A DNA stretch of 64,000 nt, from the NCBI GenBank assembly GCA_036346355.1, contig CM070570.1:2728001-2792000 (forward strand), in the 5' to 3' direction. A program made the translations under genes and the position numbers. How positions within the stretch are numbered: the stretch's first letter is position 1; every line of letters begins with the position of its first letter. The notes below the pieces were generated by a model. The model had not been told where the DNA came from and ran no database searches. It saw only the letters and a program-made list of their open reading frames with translations. This document shows, piece after piece, positions 41,125 through 54,500 of this stretch. The stretch comes from Rhipidocladum racemiflorum. Lineage: Eukaryota > Streptophyta > Magnoliopsida > Poales > Poaceae.

Positions 41125-41210
41125 AGAGTTCGCAATTGGCAGGAAGGAGGCACGTTGACAACCAGGCAAATCATGGGGGCGAGTGCACTGAGCAAAACGT
41201 GGGCCGCGCA
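41125..41210. repeat. Direct repeat, copy 2 (first copy 40117-40206)
   Basis: See copy 1. In copy 2 the repeat runs directly into the copia fragment; in copy 1 about 390 bp intervene, so one copy has lost or gained sequence after duplication. Confidence 0.8.
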
Positions 41211-41640
41211 TCCCAATATATAGTAGAGAACCATTGAAGATAAATTCCAATTCACCCACCAATGATAGAGTTCTTCCATACTACGACAGGGATTTATCCA
41301 TATCATAACACTCCCTTTTGGGCGAATACCGGGTAATGCACATACCTCATTAAAAACTCCTCCCAAAACCCATTAGGAAAAAAGGGATAGAAAAAGGAGT
41401 ACATTGCACTCGCACTCCGTGTTGCACTAGTTGCCTCGTTAAAAACCTTCATGTGAGAAACTTTAGGAAAACTCACTAAGAGAAAAAGGGCACAACTCAC
41501 AACCTTCAGGATATAAAATATGATCTTCAATATTATGCAAAAGGGGTTATGGTTCAGGGATTTACTCCCTCCTGAACTTTGCAAATTTCTAAATCACCTC
41601 ATTCCAATGCCATTAACGCACATTTGAAAAATAGACTTTA
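41205..41640 (-). mobile_element. Copia LTR/3' end fragment, copy B
   Basis: Closely similar to copy A over its whole length, same orientation, including CACTCCGTGTTGCACTAGTT and GGTTATGGTTCAGGGATTTA. Confidence 0.75.
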
Positions 41641-41882
41641 AGCATGTTTGGGCGAGCTGTAGCTTTTCTAAAACGCTATCTTTTGGCTTTCTGGGCTGAA
41701 AAGTAACTATAGTTTTTTTTATAAGAGATCATTTGACAAAAAAACTAATTTCCCTCAGCAATAAGCTGCAAAAACAGGTCGAACCCAGCTTTTAACTTTT
41801 GGCTTTCATCTTTTACCTATAACTTAGCCACTTAAAAGTTGAGCTGTTTGGAGGGGCTTGCTAACATTTTTGGAAGTTGAGT
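41641..41882. mobile_element. Possible MITE fragment
   Basis: GCATGTTTGGGCGAGCTGTA at the left and AAAAGTTGAGCTGTTTGGAG at the right resemble partly repeated MITE ends; no TSD found. Confidence 0.3.
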
Positions 41883-44800
41883 AGGTTATGAATCTCCGTC
41901 AATAATTAAATATCTTGAGCCTATGACTTGAGATTTGTTCACGGCTCGGTACACTGATTGTATTTTTTATGAGGATAATTTTTCGGCATTAGGTAGGGCT
42001 GGAAAAAAAGCTCGTGGCTCGTGGCTCGGCTCGGGCTCGCCCGAGCCTGGCTCGGCTCGCACAGGCTCGTGGCTCGGATCGAGCTCGAGCCGAGCCTGTT
42101 TTTCAGGCTCGCAAAAACACCGAGCCGGCTCGCGAGCCAAATTGGCTCGGCGGCTTAACCCATACAGGGAATTTAGTATGACTAATGACTTATATTTTTA
42201 GAAAAAAGATGATGAAGATGATGTTGAGACAATTCCATTTCCTACAAGTGTGATAGAGAGCAACTAAGCAACTACTATTATTTAGTAGTAATTAGTAAGT
42301 TAATATTATTCACTGCAAATACATGAATTATTGTATAAATATTTAATTTTCTAATAAAATGTTCTGGCTCGGCGAGCCAACGAGCCGGGCCATGAGCCGA
42401 GCCCGAGCCGAGCCGAGCGGTTTTTTGGGCTCGCCAGTGGTCGAGCCGAGCCTGGCTCGGCTCGCCATCGATCGAGCCGCAAGATTGAGCCGAGCCGAGC
42501 CGGGCTCGGCCAAGCTTCAAATTTCTAGCATTAGGGGGAGATAAGTACAACATCAAAGAATGTCGGAAAATTGATTGGAATGTTACTGGCATTCAGTCCT
42601 TAGATCCACGCACTAAAGAAACCGAACTTGAAGTTCAAAGGATAATAAATCTGTAACAAATAGCTAATAATCTGTCAGATGTCTTTAGTGATCATAAGGG
42701 AGTGATAAAATCTCATATACCTACAGTAAACACACCTAAAAGAGTGAAAAATACCCTTGAAGGATATTGAACTCACTCTTGCCGAGGGAGAGGCCTCCAG
42801 GTGCACAGGACTCAATTTCGTGAAGACGTCTGTAGAAACAAAGGATCAAGCAAATGAGATCACTACCTGTGACAGTGGAAGAAACTCAACCTGATGTTGA
42901 GAAAATCCCTGAAGTGAGCCATCCTGCAGATGGTAATATCCTTGAAGTGACGCATTCTGAAGATGATAACCCCAGCGTAAATTTGCGTGCACAATCTAAT
43001 GCTGAGAAGTCAGAACACCTAAACTCCATTGTTACAGGAAATCACGAGGAGCTGGAAGAAATAAATGAATAAATATCCACCAATTATGTAGATTCAGGAG
43101 AATTATATAAGAGAAAGACTATATTTGCCGACATTTATTTTGCCAAATGGTGATATATAAAGCGAGGCTTGTAGCACAAGGGTATTCGCAGAGACCCGGT
43201 ATTGATTACGATAAATCATATTCTCCTATAATGAGTGGAATAGCGTTCCGATATTTAATATCAATGGCAGCAAGCTTAAATTTAACTATGTAGTTGATGG
43301 ATGTAGTGACTACATTTATATGGGTCATTGGATACGGATATTTACATGAGAGTCCCTGAATGAGTCATAGTTCCGAATCCTAATAATCGCAACATGTATA
43401 GCGTCAAACTGCAGAGATCGCTATACTGATTAAAACAGTCGGGAAGGATGTGGTACAAACGACTTAGTGAATTCCTCCTGAAGAAGGGATATTAAAATAA
43501 TGATGATTATCCCTGTGAGTTCGTAGAGAAATCCTCCTGAAGAAGGGATATTAAAATAATGATGATTTTGTATCATCTCGGTATTTGTTGATGATATGAA
43601 TATCATCGGAACCACAGGGGGATAAAGGACGCAAGTGCTTACCTCACGACGGAATTTGAGATGAAGGATTTGGGTAAAACTAGATTTTGCTTAGGTTTGC
43701 AGTTTGGGCATTTTCTAGAAGGAATTTTTGTACACCAGTCTGCCTATACTAAGAAGGTATTGGAAAGATTTAATATGGATAAATCTCATCATTTTAAAAA
43801 AACCCATGGTTGTAAGATCCCTTAAAGCGGATAAAGACCCATTTAGACCAAGGATGAAAAATGAGGAAGTCTTAGGATGAAGTCCCATATTTAAGTGTTA
43901 TTGATGCACTTATGTATCTTACGAATTGCACAAGGGCTGATATTGCATTCGCAGTAAATTTGCTAGCAAGGTACAGTGTAGCCCCAACCAAAAGGCATTG
44001 GGCAGGTGTCAAGACTTTACTTAGATACCTCCAAGGTACTCAAGATCTTGGTTTATTTTACCAGAAGAACCAAGATTTAGCCATGGTGGGTATATAGATG
44101 CTGGCTATTTGTCTGATCCCCTGTAGTGCCAAATCTCATATTGGTTGTGTTTATCAGCGGTGGTACAGCCATTTCTTGGCGGTCTTTTAAGTAGACCTTG
44201 GTAGCTACTTCTACCAACCACTCAGGGATTATACCTTTATATGAAGCCTCACATGAGTGTGTTTGGCTGAGATGTGTAATTAACCATATCCAGAAGTTAT
44301 GTAATCTTAATACCATCGATACCCCCACCATTATCTATAAGGATAATGCTATTTGTATTGCACAAATGTAAATGGATTATGCAAAGAGCAATATCACGAA
44401 GCATATTTCCCTTAAAATTTTCTACTTATGAAATGTGCGTTAATGGTATTGGAATAAGGTGACTTAGATATTTGTAGAGTTCATGAGAAGTAAATCTCTA
44501 AACCATAACCTCTTTTTCATGATCCTGAAGATCATATTGTATATCCTGAATATTATAAGTTGCGCTCTTTATTCTTTAGTGAGTTTTCCTAAAGTTACTC
44601 ACATGAAGGTTTTTTAATGAGTCAACTAGTGTGATACGGAGTGCGGGTGCAATGGACTATTTTCTCCCTCCCTTTTTTCCCACTGGGTTTTGGGAGGAGT
44701 TTTTAATGAGATATGTGCATTATGTGTATTCACCCAAAAGGGAGTGTTATGATATAGATAGAATCCATGTTCCAATATAGAAGGACTCTATTTATTGGTG

Positions 44801-44990
44801 GGCGAATCCGAATTTATCTCCAAGGGTTTTCTACTATATATTGAACAATGACTTATACAGAAAAATCAATCAATAAAGAGACAACTTTGCCCCGTACTTT
44901 TGTGTGTGTTTCTACTTTCATTCCTATTTTTATTCGTGTGTTCATGTAGGCGTGCTGTCGATTGATGCGGTGAACACTTACATTTTACAA
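41883..44990 (+). mobile_element. Ty1/copia element, 3' half, degraded
   Basis: Plus-strand coding relics in copia order: an integrase-side block (IIKYLEPMT, FTARYTDCIFYEDNFSALG, then after a nested hAT element DKYNIKECRKIDWN and SLDPRTKETELEVQ), reverse transcriptase (KARLVAQGYSQRPGIDYDKS near 43160; the catalytic FVDDMNIIGT near 43590) and RNase H start (YLTNCTRADIAFAVNLLARY near 43915). It ends with the LTR start TGTTATGATATAG at 44750. Many stops and small duplications (for example a 64-bp one at 43475-43565) show it is dead. The 5' half and 5' LTR are missing or scattered. Confidence 0.85.
41994..42527. mobile_element. hAT MITE with (GAGCC)n arms, 534 bp
   Basis: Flanked by the perfect 8-bp duplication GCATTAGG (41986-41993 and 42528-42535). 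It begins TAGGGCTGGAAAAA and ends AAATTTCTA; both arms are dense in GGCTCG/CGAGCC repeats around an AT-rich core. It interrupts the copia coding sequence, and removing it with one TSD restores the local reading frame of that relic. Confidence 0.9.
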
Positions 44991-45433
44991 TAGATTCACC
45001 TAATACCAAATAAAGCCTAAATATATGTTATCTTAGAAGATGCCCAGTCAAACATTCTAAAGGTTTGATCGTCAATTTGTAAAAATTATCAAGATGAACC
45101 GTATAAATATGGTATTGCTAGATTCATTAATGCAATATATTTTATGAAATATATTTTTCCTAATTTATATATATAAAAAATATATTATAAAATAAACTAT
45201 AGCTTAAGAGCGCTTCTTTAATGGAAATTAATACCATTCGATTAACCAGAGTACACGGCTAAAAAATGCTTCCAAATCCTCTCCGCCCCTAGTACCACCG
45301 TCCTGCGCATCGCACCATTGTAAAACGTTGTAGATCAAACACAATACATTAATCGAATAGGCGGAACAATCACAAAAAATATATAATGTATATAGAGCCA
45401 AAACTCTTTTCACTTTATTAGATTGATCTTCCT
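44991..45433. other. AT-rich intergenic DNA
   Basis: No gene or clear element recognised. Confidence 0.5.
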
Positions 45434-45720
45434 AGAGCATGTACAATAGTAAAGACGAGTGTTATCTATATACTCTTCCATATCATCTAAATATAAAACT
45501 AAAGACATCATATACTAAAGACATCATATACAATAGATGCTATTTTAAGGTTGTTTGTATGAGATTCTACAATCTTTTAATTATAGCATGAAAAAGTATT
45601 TATTATAGATAATAACTCACATAATATTATTTTATGTTGTCTATATGGTTGTCTTTTTATGAAAAAATAGTTATATTCTCTCTTTTCTCCTCTCTTTCGT
45701 GTCAACGGAAATCTTAGATG
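45434..45720. mobile_element. MITE-like element, GTACAATA family
   Basis: Starts GAGCATGTACAATAGTAAAG, like the element at 86. ACTAAAGACATCATATAC is duplicated in tandem at about 45500-45530. Right end and TSD unclear. Confidence 0.4.
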
Positions 45721-45726
45721 GTAAAA

Positions 45727-48315
45727 TGTGACGACCCGTCTTTTTAGGGGCAAGTGAGGACATCACAACAGCTAGCCAGGAAGACTAGATATTGGAAAAG
45801 ACAAGAGTATTTTGCCATACAAAAACGAATTCAACTCTTTTATTCAATAGAGGGCCTAACGGCCGAGCTTTTACAAAAGAGGACGCAGCAGGGCCCGAGT
45901 ATAATACAACCAAAACACCGCACAGGCAGGGCCTGAGCAAAAAACTAAGACCTTAAAACCAAACAAGATCGCCATCTACGTATTCCTGATACGCTGCAGC
46001 TTCTTCATACTCTGAAAGTAGTCGGGGTTTTGCAAGGGTGAGTACGGGAGTACTCAACAAGTCGTACGGAAATTATGAATACTATATGCCAGGGGATAAC
46101 AAAGGAAGGCAATAGGGTTTAGGTATCTGGATGCAGTTTTATTTGTAACATCATTTTACATTTGAAGCACATACCATAAAATAAGTAGTTAAGGGGGTTT
46201 TCCAAGGTTCAACAACACTTAGCCATATTCATAACTTCAACAAAACAATTACTTGAGCTTGGTTATGGGAGCCACCCCCAATTCAAACTTAACTTCATTA
46301 ACCGGAAGTACGGCGTATTCGAATACCATCATGATTAACTCTGCAGAGATGCTCAGCTTTACCCACAAGATATCTACGACTATTACTGCCAAGCGCTAAC
46401 AACATGTAACTTAAATACATGCGGCCGGGTCGAGATGATCACACCATTTCGTTAATCATTCCTGTGTTTAGTTGTTCCCGATAGGCCTGACGCTAATCTG
46501 GACTCCAAGTCACAATTAGCACCTATCGTTGTGAGAGATGAATGACACTCCTGGCCCATTCTGCTCCACCCCTTTCAGATACTGCCAGGGAGGCCGATCC
46601 CTATTCTCCTCAGAGAATAGTACCACCAGTTTAATCAATTTTAATTCAGGAATGATTAATTTACTGAGCTATGTCGGAGATAGGCCACTGACTAGTCCGA
46701 CCTGTGGTTGAGCGGGAACTTAAGTTATTTACTTTGCTCAAGAGGGTTATTAACCTTACAATGCCAAAGACCAAGCCTTTCAATCCACAAACCCATTCAG
46801 GTACTCACGGTACCGGCCACCAGACAAACCAAGGCATAATCATCAGCTGGGGATTGGAATCTCATCCACTCCGGGATTAATCCAATACTGTCCCCCAGAC
46901 TGTAGCAGTTTTCTCAAACCAACCAAACCAGCGGTTCGATAGCACTTTATTTCCATTTTAAAAAAAAGCATTTGAACTAACTAACTGGATAATAGCAATT
47001 AACCTAACCATGGCATAAGTCAAATCTAGGGTTACAAAGGATTTAATATGGTTCAATATTTTTTAAGGAAGTTCCATGAGCAATTTGGCATTATCTAGGT
47101 ATCATGTCATTCTAAAATAACAGTTTTCCATATTTCAATATACAGCAAAATAATGCGATATAAAATAATTACTAAGTATAACATAGCATGAATAGGTTCA
47201 ACATGATCAATGGTGTACGGCTTGCCTTGCTCGGCGATCGGATCGGCTGAACTATAGTCGACGTAGTAAATCTTGGGCTCTGTCGGGTCCGGCTCTGTTC
47301 AGTCATCATGGTGCTCCTCGAACTGTCCAACGACCGGATCTAGCGCGAAAAGAACGAACGACAATAAATAAACTGAAAACGAAAAGAAACGGAAACAAAA
47401 AATGAAAACGAAAATCGGAACCGGGCCGAGAGAGAGAACGGAGGGTAAAATGGTCATTTTGGAATTTTGGAGACGCCAGATTGTAGAGCGGAGGGCATTT
47501 TTGGATTCAGTGGGTTGAGATGGTTCGGAAAATGTATTTGGTGTGTCTCCGGGATTTACAAAATTTTTCGAGATTTTTCTGGGATTTTTAAACGAATTTT
47601 CGGATTTAAAAATTAATTAAAAATCCAAAAATTTAAAAAGAAAAGAAAAGGGGAACTGTGGCCGTGGGCCAGCAGTACTGGGCCGCACGGCCCATGTGCA
47701 TGCGGTGAGGGCGAGGCCGGCTGGGCCGGCCCAAACCGAGGCAGCCAAAGGGGAGGGGCGCTTGGCCCGGCTGGGAAAACATGGGAGGTTAGGGTTCCTC
47801 CCCTGGGAACCGAGCGGCGGCACGGCGGGGCTCGCCGGCGGCCGGAGACAGAGGAGACGAGGGAGGGGCTCACCGAGGAGGGTGGAGGGGAGCGGTGCGA
47901 ATTGAGAGGGAGCTCGGTGGGGGCTTTTATAGCCGGGGCGAGGAGATAGGCGAGGCAGCAAGGCACGGACGCGGGCGGGCGTGGCGAAGCTTCAAGGGCA
48001 GCGGCGGCGTGGTCGGGAAGACCAGGGCAACGCCACAGAGAAGCGCGGGTCGCAGCTTGGCGGCAGCACAAGGCGAGGGCGCGAGGCGTGAGGCGGCGAG
48101 ACCGAGGCGAGGGCGACGGCGCTACTGGTCGGGCAGCGACAACGACGCAGTGGCCACCGGCGGGAGAACAGGCCGGACGGCCCAAGAAGCGAAGAAATCG
48201 GCCCAAAAGAGGTAAACAAAATTCAAATTTCGTTTTCCAGATTTCCAAATTCAAATCCAAGAACAAGCAAGTGAAGAACCAAATTCATTTCATTTTGAAT
48301 TTTAGGGTCGTTTCA
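45727..48315 (-). mobile_element. Solo LTR, 2589 bp, Ty3/gypsy type
   Basis: On the minus strand it starts TGAAACGACCCTAAAATTC and ends GACGGGTCGTCACA; the ends are partly complementary (CGACCC/GGGTCG). Flanks TAAAA (45722-45726) and TAAAC (48316-48320) look like a TSD with one change. It matches the LTR at 5243-8213 segment by segment but is better preserved. No internal genes. Its 5' end (minus strand) points at the desaturase gene start 250 bp away. Confidence 0.8.
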
Positions 48316-48565
48316 TAAACATAAACAGCTGATATCATCTCATTATATATGTATTTACAGGAAGCTGATATCATATTTATTGTAAAAAAACATAGTACAA
48401 ATATATTGGAATTCGGGAAAAAAAATAGATTCCATTCAATATCTCAGCGTCTGAACTGTTACATGTCAAGATTCTCAACACGCCCCAGCTTTTAAATTCG
48501 CAGCCTCTCCACCCACGTTTTACAACTCCCCCACCACCCAAACACGACGCGCACCACTGCCGGCA
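48316..48565 (+). promoter_or_regulatory. Proximal promoter and 5'UTR of the sterol desaturase gene
   Basis: Only 250 bp lie between the solo LTR and the start codon. A TATATATGTATTTA stretch (about 48344) could serve as TATA region; the C-rich stretch 48480-48565 looks like 5'UTR. Assignments are inferred. Confidence 0.4.
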
Positions 48566-51500
48566 ATGGCGGCGGCGGCGTACGGTGGCGACTACCTGCG
48601 GCAGTTCGAGGAGGAGACGGAATGGTACAACGAGATCTTGCTGAGCGTGGTGGTGCCCGGGGATTGGTGGCGCGGGCTGCCGCACCCGCTGCGGTCGTGG
48701 CTGCGCAACTGCATTGGTGGGTACCTCCTCTACTACATCTCCGGCTTCCTCTGGTGCTTCGTCATCTACTACTGGAAACGCCACGCCTACATCCACAAAG
48801 GTCCTGCTTCTACCTCCCGACGCTGTTCTGCTTTGACAATTTAGTGGGATTTAGGTGCCTTTGTCACGTCTATTCTGATTCGAGTGGTTTTTGGAGGGGA
48901 AATAACGGTAAGATATCCCTCCATCCTATTATATAAGGCATAACTCATACCAACACAGAGATCAAAAAGATGAGAGAGAAATCAGAATAAAAGTTGTACC
49001 ATTATGAAAGTTAATACCACGTGTGTTTACAAGAGAGAAAAATACGTCGCGTCCTGTATCATGAGACTTACAAAAAATACGGTTGTCTTGTATTTTGAGA
49101 TGGAGGGAGCAGTAGCTAGCGCGAAAAGGGAAAGGCGCCGCCTTTCGATCCCAAATATCCCTGTTCCGTTTGGAAATTTATCACTTGAGATGTGGGATGC
49201 TTCGTACTGATCTTTCATGTGCTCGGCATCGCGTCGCTTTCAATCTACTATATCAGATTAGGTGCTTGTGTCCAGCAATGGCTGGACAAGATTTGGATTA
49301 AGGTGCTTGTGTGCAGCAATGGCTGGACAAGATTTGTTGGGGAGCCTTTCGCTCTGTACTATCGATGCCTCTTTTACCTTTCCTTTGGTTGGGGGATGAA
49401 GTGGGTTTGGGGATTGCGGTTTCGATTGGATTTCAGCCTCGATGAAAGCTATAAAGATCACTTGAACAGATCTTAAATGATAGAATATGACAATCACTGG
49501 ACTGGTGGGCAAATGCCATTCTGCTTGTTAAATCGACATAATTGTATACTGTTTCTTCGTAAAGATTTTGGCTTGGCTACGCTGCCATATTGTTCGAACA
49601 ACCGAACAGCTTGTTGTTTGATCGAGATACTATCTCGTGTAATGAATTCAATTATATATACTGGTGGGCTGAAGGGAGTAGCACCCGGTAACTAAGGATT
49701 GATAGTTTAACCAAACTATTCAAAAGATCTGCTTTTTAACTGGTGATGCATTTTTGTGCCATCTTCTTCTGTTATTTCCATCTGCTCATGTTCTTGGCAA
49801 GATCACCCATCAGGTTTAGATCAATAGATAAAGAGAGCTTGTAATTTACTGATGTATTTGAACCATTAACTAAGTTTTCTGGTGCTGTTCCAATGCCTTG
49901 TCAGGGTTCTGGCATAATTAATTAATTACATTGGCCGACTTCTTAGCTCAATCACATGTTAACAAATGGGCGTTTCTACCAAATTGTCAAAATTCGTGTT
50001 TGCTTATGCTTAAATAATTTAGATACTAGTTCTTTTTTTTTATTTGTCCTCGGCAGTGAGCATAATATCCGCCCCTTACACGTGTTGATACAAGAGAACT
50101 TGTCGTTCAGGAAGAGATGGGGCAACCTGCGTGGTCGGTTCAAAGGCATGTGGGCATGTGGGCATGTGGCTAGCCTGTCATCTTGGCTTTAGTGGACTTG
50201 TGGCCTGTGAGGCTGTGACTGTTGACTTGCATATCCTGTGGGACGAAGATGCTTTTGCGTCCCTTGGTGATGCAAGCCAAGCGGGATTAGAGGTGGGCAT
50301 CTTAAAGTCAGCCCGGCAAAGGTTTATCGTGTTTCGTGCCTCAACTGTGATGGGCTCGCCGTGCCGTGCTGGGCCTGTTCCAGCCTATTTGCACTATTGT
50401 GACGAGAGAAAAGGATCCGAAGACGCACGGGGCTAAGGGAATGAACACAACTATTGGGAGAAAAGAAGTAAATTTTATTCATTCTTGAACAGGTACAGAG
50501 TTACTGTCTCGTTAAAAACCTTATACCCCAATGTGGGGTACCCCAATAAGGAAAAGAGTACAATACTTATCGAACCGTCGGTATTGAGGTTGAGTTGTGC
50601 CTGGACGCCCTCGCCTGGCCTCCGTTCGGCCGATATCTTCTTCAAGTATGTCTCCACGTGTCGTTTAAGATGACATGTTCCTCCACATGCACATGCAAAT
50701 AATTCTTCTTAACAATATTTACAAATATCATACAGTACCTCATGCCCGTTTACAATTTCGACAGTTCTATCCATACGTTGCCAGCACCACGCCCGTTGAC
50801 TGTTGGATATGGACGCCCGTCCTAAATGCATCAATGTAGCGGCATCGGAGCTTGGTGCGGATACCGACATCCGTCCCGGATGCACCGATGTAGTGGCATT
50901 AGAACTCGGTGCGAAGCTTGTCTACTCGGGAATGTAAGAGGCATCATCGATGCCGCATACCGCCTAGACGACGATCATCCATACCATAGTCTCCCATGCT
51001 GTGGGAGAGTTGCGCATATTGATCTCTTGATCCCGATAAGGGAGATATGGAGAGCGAGGATGTGCTCTCCTGCTCTTTTTTTGTTCGAAACTTAGGACAT
51101 GAGCTCTGTCAATTCATTAAGAAGAAGGAAAACCTCCGAAGAGAAAAATACAAAGATTACCGCAACTGAAAGCAGTAACAAACACAACCCTCGGCCAATG
51201 CTACCGAGCTCACCCGCAAGCGCGGAATACAACCTGAACACAATGCTACGCCGCCCTCGGTCGCAGCAACACACCACCGCCCTGAGCGCTGCCAGCACCG
51301 GCGCCACGGGCAAACCATCACTACCGCGAAGAAGCTCAAAGAGCTAATGTTCCTCATCCAGCCTAGTCTCCTTACCCCCCGATCAAGCACGCCTTGTGGA
51401 ATTCCCCGGCAACCATCGACACATGGCCTTCACCTCCTGCATCACTCGGACGACCTCCAAGCTGGAGCTTCGGCCTCCAACTCCGATGCCCTCGCCTCCT

Positions 51501-54500
51501 TCTCCTGCTCCTCCTGCACTTCTCGCCAAATACCGAAAGCCGCCGCAGCTCCACCGCCTGAAGAACAGCCGGCGGTTTCCTTCGTCCCAAGTTGGGCCAC
51601 CACTCTCAGCCCCCGGTGCAGGCTGCGTCCGCCTCACCAACAGCGCCGAGAAGCCCCGCCGTTGAAGTCGTGGAGCCGAGGAGTCTCGCCGTCGCCCGTC
51701 CAAGGAAGGGGAACCCACCGACAGACTGAATCTCGCTCGAAACGGCGGATCTTGGGGGAGGAACATCTCAGACCTGGGGAAAAACAGCACCCCGACAACC
51801 GCGTCGAGCTGGCTCTGTTGCGCTGGGCTCACCGCATCGTCTTCGCCAGTCCCGAGGACGGCTACGAAGACGACCGGCCTTCTCCTCCTCCCCCGTCGGC
51901 AACGAAGGGATTGGAGGAAAAACCACTTGGGGAAGGGTAAAAACCGAAGAAGGATGGTCCCGCCGCCGCCGTCGATGAGCCAGAGGCCACCAGCGGCGAC
52001 GGCGAGGGGGAGGAGAGCGCGGCGACTACCTTGGTTGAGCTCTTTTGGTGTCGCCTCCGTAGTCGCCTTAGGCGGCTGCGGAGGCCAAGCTCTTTTGCGA
52101 TGCCAGTGTATTTTGTGTGCTCTACTGCTCTTACTCTTGCCAAATATTTTGTTTTGTAGTGGGAGAGCAAACAGAGAGAACAAACTCAAGAGAGAAGAAA
52201 GAGAGAGAAAGCAGAGAGTGAACGGAGAGTAAGGGGTGGAATTGGGTGCTGAGCAAATGAAAACCCGAGGGGCGTTTTATAGCGAGCAAACTCATCAGCC
52301 GAATGTTGGAATCGGGCGCGGGATGGAATCAGGCGAATGTTGAAATCATCTGTATTCATTCACGTGTCACATCGTTGTCTGTCTTTGTCGTTCGTGAACA
52401 TTGCTCTCTCTCTCTCTTTCTCCAGAATCGGCCGAACATTGTTCACTCACTGCGACCCAAAATCTGCTTGTTGCACTGGAATCTCTTTTCCCTCTCTCTC
52501 TTCCCACGCCTCCCTCTCCCTCCTCTCTCTTTCCCCGTGCCTGCCTCTTCCACCCCCTCTTTTCTCTCTCTCCCCACCCAGCCGAGTAGTTGACCGGTAC
52601 CCTCCCCTCCTCCCTATCTCTCTCCCTTTTTCTCTCTCTCCCCACCCAGCCCACCTGAGCTCCCTACCTCCCTCGGACCCTCCGCTGCCCCCCACCCCCT
52701 CGGCCTCCGACCCCCTGTTGCCCGTCGGCTTCTCACTACGCCACCGCCACCAGTCGCCCCCTCGATCTCCGACCCCCGCCGAGACACCGCCCGCTGACCT
52801 CCCCACTGACGGCGGCTACCCCCTCACCTCCACACAACGGAGGAGGCGGCGTGCGCGGGGCACGGCACCCCCCCCCCCGGCGTTCGGTGTGCCATGTTGG
52901 GCCACCCACCGTGCCTAATTGGTAGGCCTGGCATGGCACGCCCGTTCACAAGCATGCTAGGCTGGGCCGGCCGAGCCTCGTGCCCGCCGGTAATGGCCTG
53001 GCCCATTGCCCACCTCTAAGCGGGATAGAACCTTTTGAGCTGGATTTCTTGCTTGTTTGGAAATCGAATTCCATTTTGCTGCATGATACTATTCTGTGCA
53101 AAAAAATTGTCAGTCCAATTTTTTTGTCCATCATCACTGTTGTATTCGATGTGATTCAGTGTGTTCTAGTCTAAATGAAGGGATTAAATAACTGTATACA
53201 CATTTTCTGCCCGTGGCAGATGCTTTGGCTGTAGGCCATTCGTCGGAACTAAATGGTCAGCTGGTCAATTATTGTTTTCTGCATACAAATCATTTTCTTA
53301 TACTCATTTATAAAATGTTGCATCTTTATCCATACTTATCTGATTCTTACCCTCCTAACCGATGACCAGCAATTCTGAATAGATAGCAATACAGCCTATT
53401 AGTTATTTTTGCAAAAAAGGGTGAACGTTGGATATGTAAACTAGCACGGGTTGCTTTCTTAAATGGGTAACATGCTGTCATGGTTGCCTAAGACCAAATG
53501 AACAGTAGTTTGAGCTTTTAACACTGTTGGAACCAGCCCATGTTAATCCATGCTGATGACGGCATTTATCATGCGCACTTGACTCGTTTTTCCAGTTCCT
53601 CCTATGGATTTATTGAGGACAGCTCTGAAACCTTGTGTGTCTAGGTAATATGTGATAAGACTGTACAGGGTGATGCTGAAACCTTATGGCACTTGATGCA
53701 GATTCTATCCCTACAGTAGAGGCTATGAAGAAGCAAATAATTGTTGCGTCAAAGGCTATGCCTTTCTACTGTGCTCTTCCAACCGTATCTGAGTACATGA
53801 TTGAGAGTGGATGGACACGGTGTTTCTTTAATATAAGCGAAATTGGTTGGCCAATGTACCTTATTTATGTGGCCTTATATTGCATCGTTGTGGAGTTTGG
53901 AATTTACTGGATGCACAGAGAGTTGCATGACGTAAAGCCATTATACAAGTACCTACATGCAACCCACCACATCTACAACAAGGAGAATACCCTATCACCA
54001 TTTGCAGGTAAGATTTTAATATCTTATTGAGCTTTTTTGAGTCTTGAATATTTCAAATGCATCTTATATTTGTTTATCGTGCTAGATATAGGACTTCACT
54101 GCATCGGAGCTTTACTGCAACAGCCATGGGCAAGATTTTCTGGATAACTGGCACAACTGATGCTGCATGAAAACGTTATGTTTATATTTTGTTAATTTGA
54201 AATGCTGAAAATAAATTCATTGCTGAGTATTGTTCTTATCATGCTACCGGTATTTCAGTATACTCTAGTATAGGAGTTTCATTTATGTTCTACTAAACAT
54301 CTGGATTTTGGAATGTCTTAAACAGTAGGGCACTTCAATTCAAGGTTATGAACCTGGAGGGCTTGCCTTTAGATAACATAATAAAGATATAGTGCTCCAG
54401 TGCCAGTGTTTTACTTCTGATTGGTCGATTTTTTTATGATACTCATACTCCTGTGGTGGTGAGAATAGTCTTTTCGTCCAACACACTTCTGATTTATGCA

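Noticed and set aside
47613..48266. 217-residue minus-strand ORF
   Set aside because: Lies in the GC-rich part of the solo LTR 45727-48315; no domain.
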